Positions 14,116 through 25,520 of a stretch of 64,000 nucleotides of DNA are shown one piece after another. Both the position numbers and the translations under genes were made by a program. Origin of the DNA: Trichoplax sp. H2. Its lineage: Eukaryota > Placozoa > Uniplacotomia > Trichoplacea. The notes beneath the pieces are model-generated. The model was not told the DNA's origin. It was given only the letters and a program-made list of their open reading frames with translations, and made no database searches. Each line of letters opens with the position of its first letter. Position 1 is the stretch's first letter. The stretch spans positions 1 through 64,000 of the forward strand of contig NOWV01000186.1 in NCBI GenBank assembly GCA_003344405.1, given 5' to 3'.

Positions 14116-14697
14116 TTATAATATTGTACAAATCTTTTTACGATTTAACTTTGTCTCTTGATCGGGTGGATACAAAACGGCATTAATAGCTTCATCAAAG
14201 ACCTCTCTTAGCCCTTTTCGTGTCTTTGCAGAACATTCACAATACGCTACTGCGCCGATCTGGCTAGCTGTTCGACGACCTTTGTGAGTCATTACAATTG
14301 AATCCTTTTCCGTCTTTCTCTCTTCATTGATTTCATCCCGTACATCCGTCTTAGTACCCACTAATATAAATGGTACTGAAGGGCAATGCTGAGTAATTTC
14401 TCGTAGCCATTTTTCCGAGGCATTATGTAACGATATTGGATTAGTAACCGAGAAGCAAATCAAGAAAATATTGGTCTGAGGATAGGATAATGGCCGAAGT
14501 TGATCGTAATCTTCTTGTCCCGCTGTATCCCATAATCCTAATGTAATTTGCTTATCATCAACCAGCAAATTTGCTGTATAATTATCAAATACAGTAGGAA
14601 TATATTCTTCGGGAAATTTATTGGATGTATATGATATTAATAAAGAGGTCTTGCCAACGGCACCATCGCCCACTATTACACATTTAATTGACTGCAT
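14116..14697 (-). CDS. Divergent Rac-like Rho-family small GTPase
   Basis: Single-exon gene of 193 aa. The G-protein core is complete: P-loop GDGAVGKTS (residues 10-18), switch I with YIPTVFDNY (Thr35), DTAGQE (57-62) in switch II, guanine-specificity TKTD (about 115-118), and CSAK near 158. Trp56, just before DTAGQ, is the residue typical of Rac rather than Cdc42 (Phe). The helical Rho insert (about 120-140) is present but differs from Rac. The C-terminus is a basic stretch followed by the CAAX box CTIL; a final Leu predicts geranylgeranylation and membrane attachment. By family knowledge it switches between GDP and GTP to direct actin, polarity or oxidase effectors. It is clearly more diverged than the Rac at 22.8 kb and may be a lineage-specific paralogue. 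No intron or truncation was seen. Confidence 0.92.
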   Translation of the reverse strand: MQSIKCVIVGDGAVGKTSLLISYTSNKFPEEYIPTVFDNYTANLLVDDKQITLGLWDTAGQEDYDQLRPLSYPQTNIFLICFSVTNPISLHNASEKWLREITQHCPSVPFILVGTKTDVRDEINEERKTEKDSIVMTHKGRRTASQIGAVAYCECSAKTRKGLREVFDEAINAVLYPPDQETKLNRKKICTIL

Positions 14698-15528
14698 AAA
14701 TTATCAACGATTTTTTTAATTGCCTAAAGAATAAATAGTACCATAAAGTAGAGTATGAATATACAAGGAATAATGAGAAAAATAGCTCATAATAAATATA
14801 AAAATATTAATTTACTACAGTAATATCTAATATTAAAGTCCAAATTATTTATAATTAATATTATCTTGATAAAATTTGTAGCTGTATGTCTATAAGGATT
14901 AATCTCTCGCATTGAAGTATATAAAAAATATCTTGCAATAAAATAAGAAAGTTTTTAAAATGGATTGGTAAATTGGCCTTGATAAAGAAAAAATTGAATA
15001 TATTACTTTGTCGTAAAAGTCGTACAAGGAATTACTCACTTTTACAAACTGAAAACTGTTATACTGACGAAAAATTATTTACACTACTACTAAATTATAT
15101 ATTTATTTTACTATAGAATACAATTATAGTCAAATTTTGGTGACAAATTATATGACGGTTTTATAGAATAAAATACATGTCAAGCAAGTCTTGCAATATA
15201 TTATATCTAACTTCAAATAAATCAAGGTTACTGCAAACTCTACTATAAGATAATCAAACATACTATTTACAGGAGACATTTCACCATAAAGTAAATCTAT
15301 TCTATTCAGTAGTGAATATGCTTTCAATTATTGAAACCTGAAACTAATAATAAATTCTGAAAGTGTACATAAAAAGCTGTGGAATTTTGGAATTAATTTC
15401 ACTAGAATTTTTATCACTTAGAGATCAAGCTTTAAATAAATTATATTATAGCAAAATAAATTTTTTTCAATTAATCTGTGTGCTTAGAGTTATATTACTA
15501 TAGAAAAATTAATTAAACTGTGATTAAC
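14698..15528. other. Intergenic, upstream of the Rac-like gene
   Basis: Very AT-rich spacer. It should hold the promoter of the minus-strand Rac-like gene. No specific site could be identified. Confidence 0.4.
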
Positions 15529-16050
15529 TCATCCTTTGTAATATGATGACGTTCTATCCTGATTTCGAAATAATCTAAACTTATAGCAACCTATACTATA
15601 CTTGCCTGGATAAATAACAAAATGTTTCGAATGATCCTTTTGATCCTTTTTACTAAACGCAAGAATTTCCTGTATAATTTTCAGTCGTTTGAATATAATA
15701 CTCCCCGCTATGTAATAGAGTAAATTGGATGAGCGTTGCCTTTTAACTAACAGTAGGTCATAAATATCGATCACATCTACGTCGATAGAGTTCCCGTAAG
15801 AAACACCAGACCCTTTGCAACTCTGTAAATACGTGTATAAATGATGTAACGGTAGATAACGTCCTTGAAAATTTATAATTGTCCTTAATATATAAGCATT
15901 GTCGCCAAATAAAGTAGAGTAATTTTCAAAAATGGCAATGACAAAATCAATGCGAGACAGCTGTACAATATATAGCCAGGATAATAATGATTCATTTTCT
16001 ATTGCTGTTATTAAACAGTAATAATACCAAGAGTACAGTATTACGGATCT
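15529..16050 (-). CDS. Open frame resembling decayed ankyrin repeats; possible 3' exon or pseudogene
   Basis: A 173-codon open frame ends at 15529. It is bounded upstream by a stop at 16051..16053 and contains no in-frame ATG, so it must be an exon of a spliced gene or a relic. A plausible acceptor (minus strand, ending CAG) would start the exon at 16004. The translation has ankyrin-like patches: a helix pair around NESLLSWLYIVQLSRIDFVI, then GRYLPLHHL (compare the ankyrin GxTPLHxA), then SSNLLYYIAGSIIFKRLKII. Spacing is irregular and the consensus is weak, so the family call is tentative. No partner exon was found in the 2 kb upstream. Confidence 0.35.
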   Translation of the reverse strand, partial: RSVILYSWYYYCLITAIENESLLSWLYIVQLSRIDFVIAIFENYSTLFGDNAYILRTIINFQGRYLPLHHLYTYLQSCKGSGVSYGNSIDVDVIDIYDLLLVKRQRSSNLLYYIAGSIIFKRLKIIQEILAFSKKDQKDHSKHFVIYPGKYSIGCYKFRLFRNQDRTSSYYKG

Positions 16051-16391
16051 CTATAAAAGGATAGAGCTAATACCTGACTATTTAAATCAATTATTCCCAA
16101 CTAGGATACTTATCTAAACACAGTATATTTCCTAGGCGGGATTATATATACTGTATGTCATTATTCTTTCTATTATGGCCATGAATTTTTTTAATATAGG
16201 AACTCTATAAGCAAAGCACGATCTCTGTACTGTATAAGACTTTCTGATATACTGTACAAACTATATTGATCGAATATGGTATGATCTAGCATAGCAGTCA
16301 TTTAAAGGATATTTTCATTTATTAATGCAACTTTTATATGGAACCGTTATTCCGTAATAGGATCTTGTTAGATTAAGCTAGAGTACTTGTG

Positions 16392-16529
16392 ATGACATTT
16401 TATTTGATCCATCTTCTCTTAATTATCATTGTCACCATAGCAATTTTGTTAGCTATCTTGAACCAGAAAGTGCAGGATATTCATCATCTGCATGTAAGAT
16501 TAGTCGAAGACCTAATTTTATACTACTAA
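16392..16529 (+). CDS. Small open frame with a membrane segment; possible first exon
   Basis: 45 codons from ATG. Residues 4-23 are strongly hydrophobic (Leu, Ile and Val rich) and are followed by a polar tail starting NQKVQDIHHLH. It could be a micro-protein with a signal anchor. A good donor sequence (gtaaga) follows the HHLH codons at 16494, so it could also be the first exon of a type II membrane protein. No downstream exon was identified, and chance remains possible at this length. Confidence 0.2.
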   Translation: MTFYLIHLLLIIIVTIAILLAILNQKVQDIHHLHVRLVEDLILYY

Positions 16530-19260
16530 TACTACTACTACTTTCTCATGCGTATAAAATAGTTATAAGAGATAATAGTAGTTACCAACTGGCGATTGAT
16601 TTCCTATAGATTAATTACAGTAGTTCTCCATTATTTTGTCGTATACCTTCAATATTAACGTTATTTTTATTTCAAAGCTAGAAGAAAGATTTCCTCTTTC
16701 ATTCTCCTCCCTGCTCTCCTTTCAAAATGAAATAATTAAAGAAATAATCTTGTTGAATCAGTTTGATCTTAAGAAATGATAGAAAAATTTTATTAAAGCC
16801 TCACAGCAGAAATTAATCGGAAAAAGGATGTTTATGGCGGAAAGTAGAATTGTTTTACGTTACGACTTTATAAGTGTTACAGGAAATGAAATACCTTTAC
16901 TATATTTGATTTTAAATTGCGAAATAATAAAATATTCCTATTTCTTACATACAAGACCGTAGCTAGCTATAGTATACTCGTATGCCCATTATGCTGTTAA
17001 ACAGGCACAATTGCAAATTAATGGAGATACACCGTTAAGCGTAGCTTTGATTTGAAACGGTCAATTCACAAAGCCTTTTTAACTCAGAACTATGACGGAC
17101 TGTCATTATAACTTGTAAATATGAAATAACTGAAGCTACAGCATGTTCTAGGTATAGCCGATAGATTTACCTACGATCCGAAAATGTGCAATTTACAATA
17201 CTTTAAGTGTACCTATTCACGATATAGTGAGTGAACTATTATGGCTATAGCAGCTGATTTACTCTACCTGGAATGGTGTATGAATGCAACTAGTTATGAA
17301 TAAAAGCTCCTTTCTAGCCATCAATACCCTAAGGCATTTAATTCTATAGCTTGATTACGAAGGTCGGTCTTAAGCAACACTGTTAAACACATCTGTCATA
17401 TCAGATTACAACAAAGGTTTCTTAATGATATCAAGGATATTAATTATCAGATAGTTCAACAGTGGCCTGACCGTAATCATTTAACTATAGAACTTTCAGG
17501 ATAAATTAAACTTTACGCTTTTCGAGGGGTATCATTTGATAGGATTCCTTATAGAATAATAAGTAAATTAGGATCAACCTCCTATTCAACAATTTTTAAT
17601 TCTTGATATTACTCTTAATGAGTACCAATGTGTTGTTAATGTCAGCAGTGAATGATATGAATCTATTTGCATCTAATCGATTGGATGTAAATGTAACAAA
17701 GAATTCCGTATTGGGCTATTAAGCACGGTAATTGTAATTAGTTTATGCCATATCTCTCAGTTTTGCCATATCGAATATTAATTATAAGAGATCAGCTGTA
17801 TAATGGTTATTATCTAAAACAAATATAGTTACCTCGTCCATAACGAACACGAAGAACTGAATCATGTAAGCATCAAATACCGTATCCGATTAAATAAAAA
17901 GCAGCTATCCAAGTTCTAATACTCGCATATCTCCCTATATTGAAATTATTTTACCTCGTAGGTGGCGGATACTGAAAGCGATTGCAGCACTATTCAAAAC
18001 AAAGTGAATCTAATTTAGTATCTACATATACGCAATGTTCCATTCTAAACCTAGATATCTTATTTCAATATTTCACAATAATAAATCATGGCAGATATTA
18101 TAATAGTCCAGTGTATTTGCAAGTAACGAATGAAAGACATTGAATAGTTTGTCACCTTTCCAACATAACTGATTCTCTATATACTTTTATAATACCATAA
18201 AGTGGATAAACTACGGTATTTGTTGCTGCTTACACAAAGATAGGATACGATTTTGAGGAAAATTTAAAGAAAATAAACAATCTTTATTATTGTTATTATT
18301 TGCATCGATATTTTAGTTTGTACATCCAACTATCCCATTGCGGTTTCTAATCCTTTTAGCTCAGCGTAATGCTTCTCTAATATAGATTGAGCTCTCATTG
18401 TAGATTTAGTCGATTAATTATTGATGAACTCTTAAAAATTAAAATTATTATTATTAGTGATGATTGATATCTCCCGCTATTCAATCAAATGGTTCAAACG
18501 ATTATGTAATACCATGATAATCATTTTTGATTTGATGCTCAGCCCTTTCCGATTTACTATTATGCCTATTAGCGAGAGTATCGCATTATTCGAGTTCTAA
18601 GGTTCAAAACTTAATTACTAAATTATCCGATAGTCTATTATACTTATGAATGATCAGGCTAAATGTTTATGCGCCAATTCACAGTAGCCTTACGTATTAC
18701 TATTATCAGCTAGCTCGTCAATATTCTTTACCGTCTTCTAGTCTAAAGCACGTATGGATAGTCATGCGATCTGCGTATATCCAGAGCAACTTTAGATGTA
18801 GCTGCCATTAGCCAACTTGTCCAGGTTGTTAGTCATATTCATCCTACAGTATATCGCTAGGCTCTGCCATCCAATTTATTATACTCGTATGTACGGTATC
18901 TTAATAAAAATAATAGAATAAAAATCATGAAAGGCTTGAGATCCAAGTGAACATGTTTACTATGGACACACTGTATAGAAATTACGTAAACTGCTTACGT
19001 TATCCATTATTTGATGTTGATGCCGATTACACACTCCAAGGTGTCTTTCACTGGAAATAATTCGTTAACGTGTAGTAGTCGATACTTTGCTTTCAGCTGG
19101 CTTGTAATAGCTGGATCCAAGTAAGAAAAGTAACTTGTCTATACCATTTTATGCTAATTCTTTCCCATTCTATCCTTGCAGTAGGCTCTGCTAAAATTCA
19201 TTGAACAAACATTAACTAATAATTTTTTATCGGCAGCGCTGTTTATCTATTTTTAAAAGG
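16530..19260. other. Intergenic, no gene supported
   Basis: AT-rich, with only short frames on either strand. One minus-strand frame near 18330..18398 resembles a few residues of a nucleotide-kinase family but is too short to call. Confidence 0.4.
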
Positions 19261-19264
19261 CTAA

Positions 19265-19418
19265 TGACTAAATTGAAGTTATCGATAGTAAGTTATAATT
19301 ATGTTAATGAGTACCGGTATACTATAGTATAACAACCGCCAAATCGAGATCTCTCTCCAGCAGATTATATGCTATTGACTAAATTGAAGCTATCGACAGT
19401 AAATTATAATTATGTTAA
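19265..19418. repeat. Pair of 43-bp direct repeats
   Basis: Copies at 19265..19307 and 19376..19418 differ at about three positions and are 111 bp apart, start to start. The second abuts the inverted-repeat-bounded block that follows. Confidence 0.8.
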
Positions 19419-19424
19419 CCTTTT

Positions 19425-19734
19425 AAAAACTCCAGACAAAACATACTGTAAGCACCCCTAGGAAAGATGGATATTCTTAACTGAAATTAGGACTCTATGT
19501 AAAAAATGAAAGAGAGAGGAAATCAACTTCTCGTTTTCCGTCTGTCATATCTTGATCGTTTCCGTTCATTAAAAAACTCTAGATAAAACATACTGTAAGT
19601 ACCCCTAAGAAAGATGGATATTCTTAACTGAAATTAGGACTCAATGTAAAAAATGGACGAGAGAAGAAATCAATTTCTCGTTTTCCGTCTGCCATATTTT
19701 GATCGTTTTCTGTCCATTAATGTCTGGAGTTTTT
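19425..19734. mobile_element. MITE-like block with 14-bp terminal inverted repeats and internal duplication
   Basis: The block begins aaaaactccagaca (19425..19438) and ends with its exact reverse complement (19721..19734). Outside these, 'acctttt' and 'ttaaaggt' extend the symmetry with a short gap. Inside, a unit of about 147 bp is present twice (from 19425 and from 19572) at high identity; the second copy's left end is a one- or two-base variant of the inverted repeat. There is no coding capacity. This looks like a non-autonomous DNA transposon or a composite of two. No clean target-site duplication was found. Confidence 0.55.
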
Positions 19735-19760
19735 GAACTCTTAAAGGTCATTGACGTTGG

Positions 19761-20200
19761 ATTGTAGCATGAGCGATACAGTACTGTATACTGCGTAGTA
19801 CTGTATGAAACATATAATACGTCTAGTGCCATCGTGCTACTTTGACTCTACTGTAGCATACAGTAGCTGCTGGCCTAGTATATGGTAGTGTAGACGACAG
19901 CTTTGTTGTATACTACTGGAGCAGGAGACGGAGTATGGCAATCCGAAAATGTCGCTTCCGGGTTCTTTTGCTTTGCATCGATTGTAGAATGAGCGATACA
20001 GTACTGTATACTGCGTAGTACTGTATGAAACATATAATACGTCAAGTGCCATCGTGCTACTTTGACTCTACTGTAGCATACAGTAGCTGCTGGCCTAGTA
20101 TATGGTAGTGTACACGACAGCTTTGTTGTATACTATTGGAGCAGGAGACGGAGTATGGCAATCCTAAAATGTCGCTTCCGGGTTCTTTTGCTTTGCATCT
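19761..20200. repeat. 220-bp tandem duplication
   Basis: Copy 1 is 19761..19980 and copy 2 is 19981..20200, directly adjacent. They differ at about five positions, so the duplication is recent. Each copy contains a near-palindromic 'cagtactgtatactg' core. Minus-strand frames starting MALDVLY at the two copies are duplicates of the same non-genic sequence. Confidence 0.93.
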
Positions 20201-20639
20201 TCAAGCTTAGAATCAATCCTTTTAGTGGACTGTGCCCAGGTCGTTTACAGGAATAACTGATACTGTATACTGTATAGATCAGTTAATCCTTACAGCACAA
20301 TCAGTTACTGGTGGTAGAATTAAAATTCAAGCTGCTGCACAAATTGTATTAGTGTATCGCCACCATCCTGTCATTAAAGTACTGTAAGCACTGAAAACGA
20401 AACAAACAGTTGGAGGAAGAAGCATTGCGCAGCGCTAGATTGACTCTAGCTTAACTTTTTCTTACTCAATCTCAGCTGGCTTCTATTCAGATTGTTGATT
20501 GATAAACTACTGTATACAACCATGCTGATTAATTATTAAATAAAACATTGATATCATTTCATAAAGAAAAAGAGTCATGCTCTATGATTCATTGGCAAAC
20601 AAATACTTTCATTTCAACTTTCCAAGTGAATACTGGTAG

Positions 20640-20679
20640 TGTACATTAGAGACCCTTAGAGAAGGGTCTCTAGTGTACA
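20640..20679. repeat. Long hairpin (18-bp arms, 4-base loop)
   Basis: Left arm 20640..20657 (tgtacattagagaccctt), loop agag, right arm 20662..20679 (aagggtctctagtgtaca). The arms pair with a single mismatch. It may be a miniature inverted-repeat element or a cruciform-forming site. Confidence 0.9.
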
Positions 20680-20699
20680 TGTACTTTGTATTAAATACC

Positions 20700-22751
20700 C
20701 TAATAGCCGTAATCATAGTTAAGCCATCATAAAATCAACTCCAGTAAGCCTATCATTAATTCTACACGACGCCTACGAGGTTGACAAATTTTCATAGGTG
20801 TAGGTAGGATGGTCGGTTGTTGCAAGGAAAGTGTGTACTACTACAGTAAGACGACTATATACTACACGAGTAAACTGATGATGACTACATTTTTGGACTA
20901 GAATAATCACTGTTCTAGATGAGAGTAGTGTATATTGTTTATAATCTATCGTTTACTCCTCTTGAACAGATTATTTACAATAAATGTAAATATGAGTTAT
21001 CAGATGGCATATGAAATGATGCTTTAAAATACGTGGTAACATTGTTAATGCACAATGTATACGTCGTATTTACATCTGAGAAAAAAAGAAATTAGAGCAA
21101 GTTTATAATTTAAAAGGACCTGTAGTCAGTGGATAAGTGCTAATCAAGAAGATGGTGGACAACGTTGCAGCAAATCTGAGCGTACTTTGCTTGGCGTACA
21201 TCCGTTGATTTTCGATTCTGCAATGGCTACAGTTTCGGACCATACAACTAGTAACATGCTAAACGTTTTGAAAGAATATTAGTACATTATACCGTAGATT
21301 GATATGCATATGCATCTACAGAATAATCTCTTTTGCAAAGATGCTGCAACGGGATGCGAGTACGCTGTGTGCATCCTACTACTATACAGTACACTCTCAA
21401 TCTAAAATTCATTCTTCTATGAGATTAAAATAATTTCATTTCTCTCAGTGCTTCAACTAATAACACTGACATTCATATTGGATCGAGAGTATTTTAAATC
21501 TTGTAATCTCTTCCAAATCGATGTAATTCATCATGGCCTAATTCTTAGCCAATGGATTAACATTCATGAAATACTAGCATAATTGTTTACAAATTGCAAT
21601 GCTTTCGAGCCTAAGACCATGGGTGAAAGTGAACTAAGCCAACATAGACTACAATGGTATCATATTGCAACGGAAATCAACATTTTTTTATTTTTACCAG
21701 TTGAACTAATGATACAACATCAGCTAAGTTTAGCTTATATATCACGCTGCGATAAGTAGTCTTGTCGCTGTAAACAGTTGATCCTCTAAACAGGTAGTAA
21801 AGTATTAATTAATGACGTTATAAAATATTATTCTCAGTTCCGAGCAAGCCTACGACAGATTCGCCGAATAGAAAGCTCGCCATCTCTATCAACTCACACA
21901 ATGACTTTGGTTAGAACTAGACAGGATAAGGACAACCAGATTGGAAACAGTTATCAGGCGTATTGCACTTTTACTATGTCACACCGTCGGCGATGCCACT
22001 GTTAAGAGAGTGATAACAAGAAAATCGATATATACTTTGGTAGCCGTCTTCAAAAGACCAAAAAGGTTTAGTATCAGATTTAAGGTGAAATCCTCTCAAT
22101 CTTGTAATGTACGTATATCATAGTATTATTGTTATTCAAAGATGAGCTGTTAAGAGTGCGTTAAGATCACAACCTAGCTATGACAATCACTGGCTTAATG
22201 TAGTTACAAATTACTGAATGAAGATATAGTTATTAGTCTAGAACAAAAACATAGTGCTAATTAGCTACAATATCCTTCCGTTTGACAATCGTAAGGATGC
22301 AGTTACTGTCGAATGAATGCAAACCCAGTGGAAAACTCACAACGGTTATGATAACTACGTTATACATGATCAAGGTCAAATGTATAAATACAGTAAGGTT
22401 TAGCTTTTACCAATAGCAACTTCACAATTACAGTATTCAATAGATCTAATTTACAGTAAAACGGTCTATAATATGGTGATACCTGCCAATATTGCCATCG
22501 CGTTTTTAAAACAAATGTGGTTATACTGTGTCTGTACATTTGAAGCATTAATGTAAATATAAAATTGGACGTGTAAAAATGAAACAAGGTCGATTCTACG
22601 CGACCGAGCGATCATGATCATACGCACTACAATAGGAGAAATAATAGTTTGTTAGCTAGCACTATCTCAGTAGAGTGTGGTAGCCAGTGTGAATATCGAA
22701 TCCATGCTTGTTTCGACGACATTGAATTAAGGTGGATGTTATACATATTGG
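20700..22751. other. Intergenic, no gene supported
   Basis: AT-rich spacer upstream of the Rac stop codon. Short frames near 21941 and 22360 begin at non-ATG codons and show no protein-family character. Confidence 0.4.
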
Positions 22752-23345
22752 TTATAGAAGTAGGCAATGTTTCTTATTTCTATCTTTTTTGGGCTTTGAC
22801 ACGGCAGGCGGACACAGTACAACACGAATGGCTTCATCGAATACAGCTTTTAACCCTTTCTGCGATAAAGCTGAACATTCTAAATATTTAACCGCATTGA
22901 TATCTTTGCTCATTTTAAGACCGTCTGCAAAGGGTATAGGAGCCATGTTTTTCTCTTTTAATTTATTGATCGTTTCTCGATCATCGCGAAGATCTAACTT
23001 GGTGCCAACCAAAATGAGTGGCGTATCCGGACAGTAATGGGATACTTCTCCGTGCCATTTAGCACGTACATTCTCGAACGATGTCGGACTGACCAAGGAA
23101 AAGCAAATTAAAAATACATCGGTTTGAGGGTAAGACAGTGGTCTTAAGCGATCATAATCTTCCTGGCCAGCAGTATCCCATAGACCTAGCGTTACATACT
23201 GGCCATCGACCATCACATTGGCCGAATAATTATCAAAGACGGTAGGGATGTACTCGCCAGGAAAGGCGTTGGTAGTGTATGAGATCAATAAGCATGTTTT
23301 ACCGACAGCACCATCACCAACCACTACGCACTTGATATCCCGCAT
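22752..23345 (-). CDS. RAC1-like: Rac GTPase (Rac1-type)
   Basis: Single-exon gene of 197 aa. Starting at the ATG at 23345 gives [18 protein letters not shown], which aligns residue for residue with animal Rac; the ten codons upstream begin at TTG and are not counted. The P-loop (10-18), switch I with Thr35, Trp56[22 protein letters not shown] (115-118) and ECSAL are all Rac signatures. The tail is polybasic (KPKKDRNKK) and ends in the CAAX box CLLL, predicting geranylgeranylation and plasma-membrane targeting. By family knowledge it controls lamellipodial actin through WAVE and PAK and assembles NADPH oxidase. It is about 5-6 residues longer than human Rac1, in the hypervariable tail. The lack of introns is notable for an animal Rac. 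Confidence 0.96.
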   Translation of the reverse strand: MRDIKCVVVGDGAVGKTCLLISYTTNAFPGEYIPTVFDNYSANVMVDGQYVTLGLWDTAGQEDYDRLRPLSYPQTDVFLICFSLVSPTSFENVRAKWHGEVSHYCPDTPLILVGTKLDLRDDRETINKLKEKNMAPIPFADGLKMSKDINAVKYLECSALSQKGLKAVFDEAIRVVLCPPAVSKPKKDRNKKHCLLL

Positions 23346-23375
23346 ATTGTTGTTGTTATCTTTTCTTTTATTCAA

Positions 23376-24229
23376 TCCAAGATCAATTCTCTAATTTAGA
23401 AATAATATCACTACTTACCGGAAATCCATCATGGCGAGATTGGATCGTATCGGGGGCATAGCATGAATGGAGGTTATATAAAAAAAAAAAATTCATTGCA
23501 TTAATTCAATTCATCATCATGCCGACGACTTGCAATGATTCTAACTTATAATTGAGCTGATTGGCAGGAAGTACTGTATAACAACTTTTAGTTTAACATG
23601 ATAGCGGCGTCAATTTAAATCAATCAAGGCTAGACGCGTCCATCATCCATCCATAGACTACTAAATTGCATTTCAGCATTGTCTTTTCTACGATTTAACG
23701 CAATGGACGATCGATCTATTATAAGCGATCGTCTTGATCCACTGCATGGAACCTGTCTGATACAACTTCCATCAACGTCTACGCTGTTGTAATACTAAAT
23801 GCGTTTGTATATTGATTGCAGCCCTATCATGGCTAGAGACGGCAATGGCAAAATCCAACCATGACGTTGGTTAGCAACAATCAGCGCGCAACATCGACCG
23901 ATACAGTAGACAAAATGGTACAACTGATGACATACACTATTCCATCAGTATACATCATGCGATCACTGGATCCATGGGTAATTATCCTATCGATCGATCT
24001 TACCTAGAATGGTGGAATTGCAATAGGACTAATGAATTCTAGCTCTAAGTTGATCAATCCTGCTCTTGATCCTGCTCTTGACGATAGCTTGACAGTCTTC
24101 AGCCGCTTGGAAAATCAATCTGACTCCAAGTCAAGCTAGCACGCGGAAACGCACAGACTTGACTCGATTGTAATTAATGATTTAGACTGTAACCATCGTT
24201 TTACCCGTTAAAAAAGCAAGGCTCGGTCT
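23376..24229. other. Intergenic, upstream of Rac
   Basis: No gene seen. It contains the expected Rac promoter region. No motif could be assigned with confidence. Confidence 0.4.
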
Positions 24230-24440
24230 CTTTTGTTTTCACCCTTTTGACATGGACACGGTGGAAGCCTAAGAGGGTAAGTACTCATACTGTCGGATAG
24301 GCAATAGGCACTGGTAGTAAGATGATTTTGGGGGCTTGTCCAGTAGTAAGATACTGGAGCCACCAAGGGTGACGAAGGGGGTAGCGAGTAGCCCCTCAGG
24401 GCGTTGCCGGTTCAGTTCACAATCAAGGCGTCGTTGGAGT
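24230..24440. other. GC-richer structured segment
   Basis: A stretch distinctly richer in G+C than its surroundings. It includes a stem ccagta/tactgg (from about 24339) closed outside by ggct/agcc, and a second possible ggggg...cccc pairing near 24376-24397. It could be a degenerate non-coding RNA or a retroelement remnant; neither can be shown from sequence alone. Confidence 0.25.
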
Positions 24441-24514
24441 TTCTTTTGACAATCTGTAACCGGTATCGGTTATCTTGTGTACACTGATTGACTGCTGTCA
24501 CAAGTACTGTATGC

Positions 24515-24600
24515 GATAGAATCAACCCTATCGTACAGTACCAATGGACGTACTGTACACTGTACACTGTACACTACTGTACTGTACAGTGTACAGTCGT
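24515..24600. repeat. TGTACAGT-type palindromic repeat cluster
   Basis: Runs of tgtacac and tgtacagt in both orientations form overlapping palindromes. The same motif family appears near 25434..25520, 52300..52360 and 59769..60310. Confidence 0.75.
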
Positions 24601-25433
24601 TGGCATTGTTGACTAGCCTCCTCCCTTGACTGTAGCCGGCCATCAGTCACTCGCTCAGTCAGTACGTGATGATCAATATCATTCTTATGAAATCAATCAC
24701 CATTGATTGCGACCTTCCAACAATGATTCACGTGATCCTACAGTGCACTACGATACGTACTGTACAAACAGAGTCTCAAGCAAAGAAAGCGATTTTGACC
24801 AAGTTAAAGCCAGGACCGATTTTGCCCTTTAATCCAACACATTGTACTACACTGTACAAGACTGGTATGACGGTGCGACTTGTAAAATGGTTTGTGTTAC
24901 AAACTAGAAAAAAATAAAATTATTCAATACTGCCACGAAAAGGAACCAAAATATCAAGAGCCAATGGCTCAAGGTTGTACTGATTTGTCTGCATGGAATT
25001 GGAGCCAAATTGAAAGTACATTTATTCAAGATTGAATGGCATGCATTGAGGGCAACGCTGAACATCTTTCAACCATTTTACAGTAGAGGGCTTGCCACGC
25101 CCCTGTCATGATTGTACTGTACACTGTAAAATACTGCACGTCCGTAAATGGAAGGTGACTCATTCTTGAGTCATCACCCCTTGTCTTGTATTAGGATGAC
25201 TCTACTCGGCGATTATGATACCGGTCGTGACTCATCAATTCTCTTGAAATCCACATTTAAATCCACTTTCAACTTGCCCACTCAGCATGGCTCGAAAGAA
25301 TATTAATAGCGTATATTACTCAAGTCAAGGTGAAATGGATCGTACAAAGTTGCTCTTTAAATTACTGCTGTCAATTGATTTCAACTTTGTTAACTTCAAG
25401 TTAAAATCCTTTCCGCTCAACCCTCTGTTGTTA

Positions 25434-25520
25434 CACTGAGTGTACAGTGTACAGTCTGTAGTCTGTACACTGTGTACAGTCTGTAGTCTGTACACTGTGT
25501 ACAGAGTTATAGTCTGTACG
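25434..25520. repeat. Short tandem repeat of a tctgtacactgtgtacag unit
   Basis: About three copies of a unit of roughly 29 bp alternate 'tgtacactgtgtacag' with 'tctgtagtc'. It belongs to the same palindromic family as the cluster at 24515. Minus-strand frames crossing it are low-complexity and not genes. Confidence 0.75.

Noticed and set aside
18330-18398. Minus-strand frame resembling a short piece of nucleoside diphosphate kinase (LEKHYAELKG)
   Set aside because: Only about 12 residues match, it stops at once, and no neighbouring exons carry the rest of the family.
22732-23037. Plus-strand 101-codon frame over Rac
   Set aside because: Shadow of the Rac gene on the opposite strand; no independent protein character.
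23346-23375. Ten-residue N-terminal extension of Rac
   Set aside because: It begins at TTG and falls before the residue that aligns with the Rac start.
24666-24917. 83-codon plus-strand frame
   Set aside because: No family similarity and repeat-rich surroundings; most likely chance.
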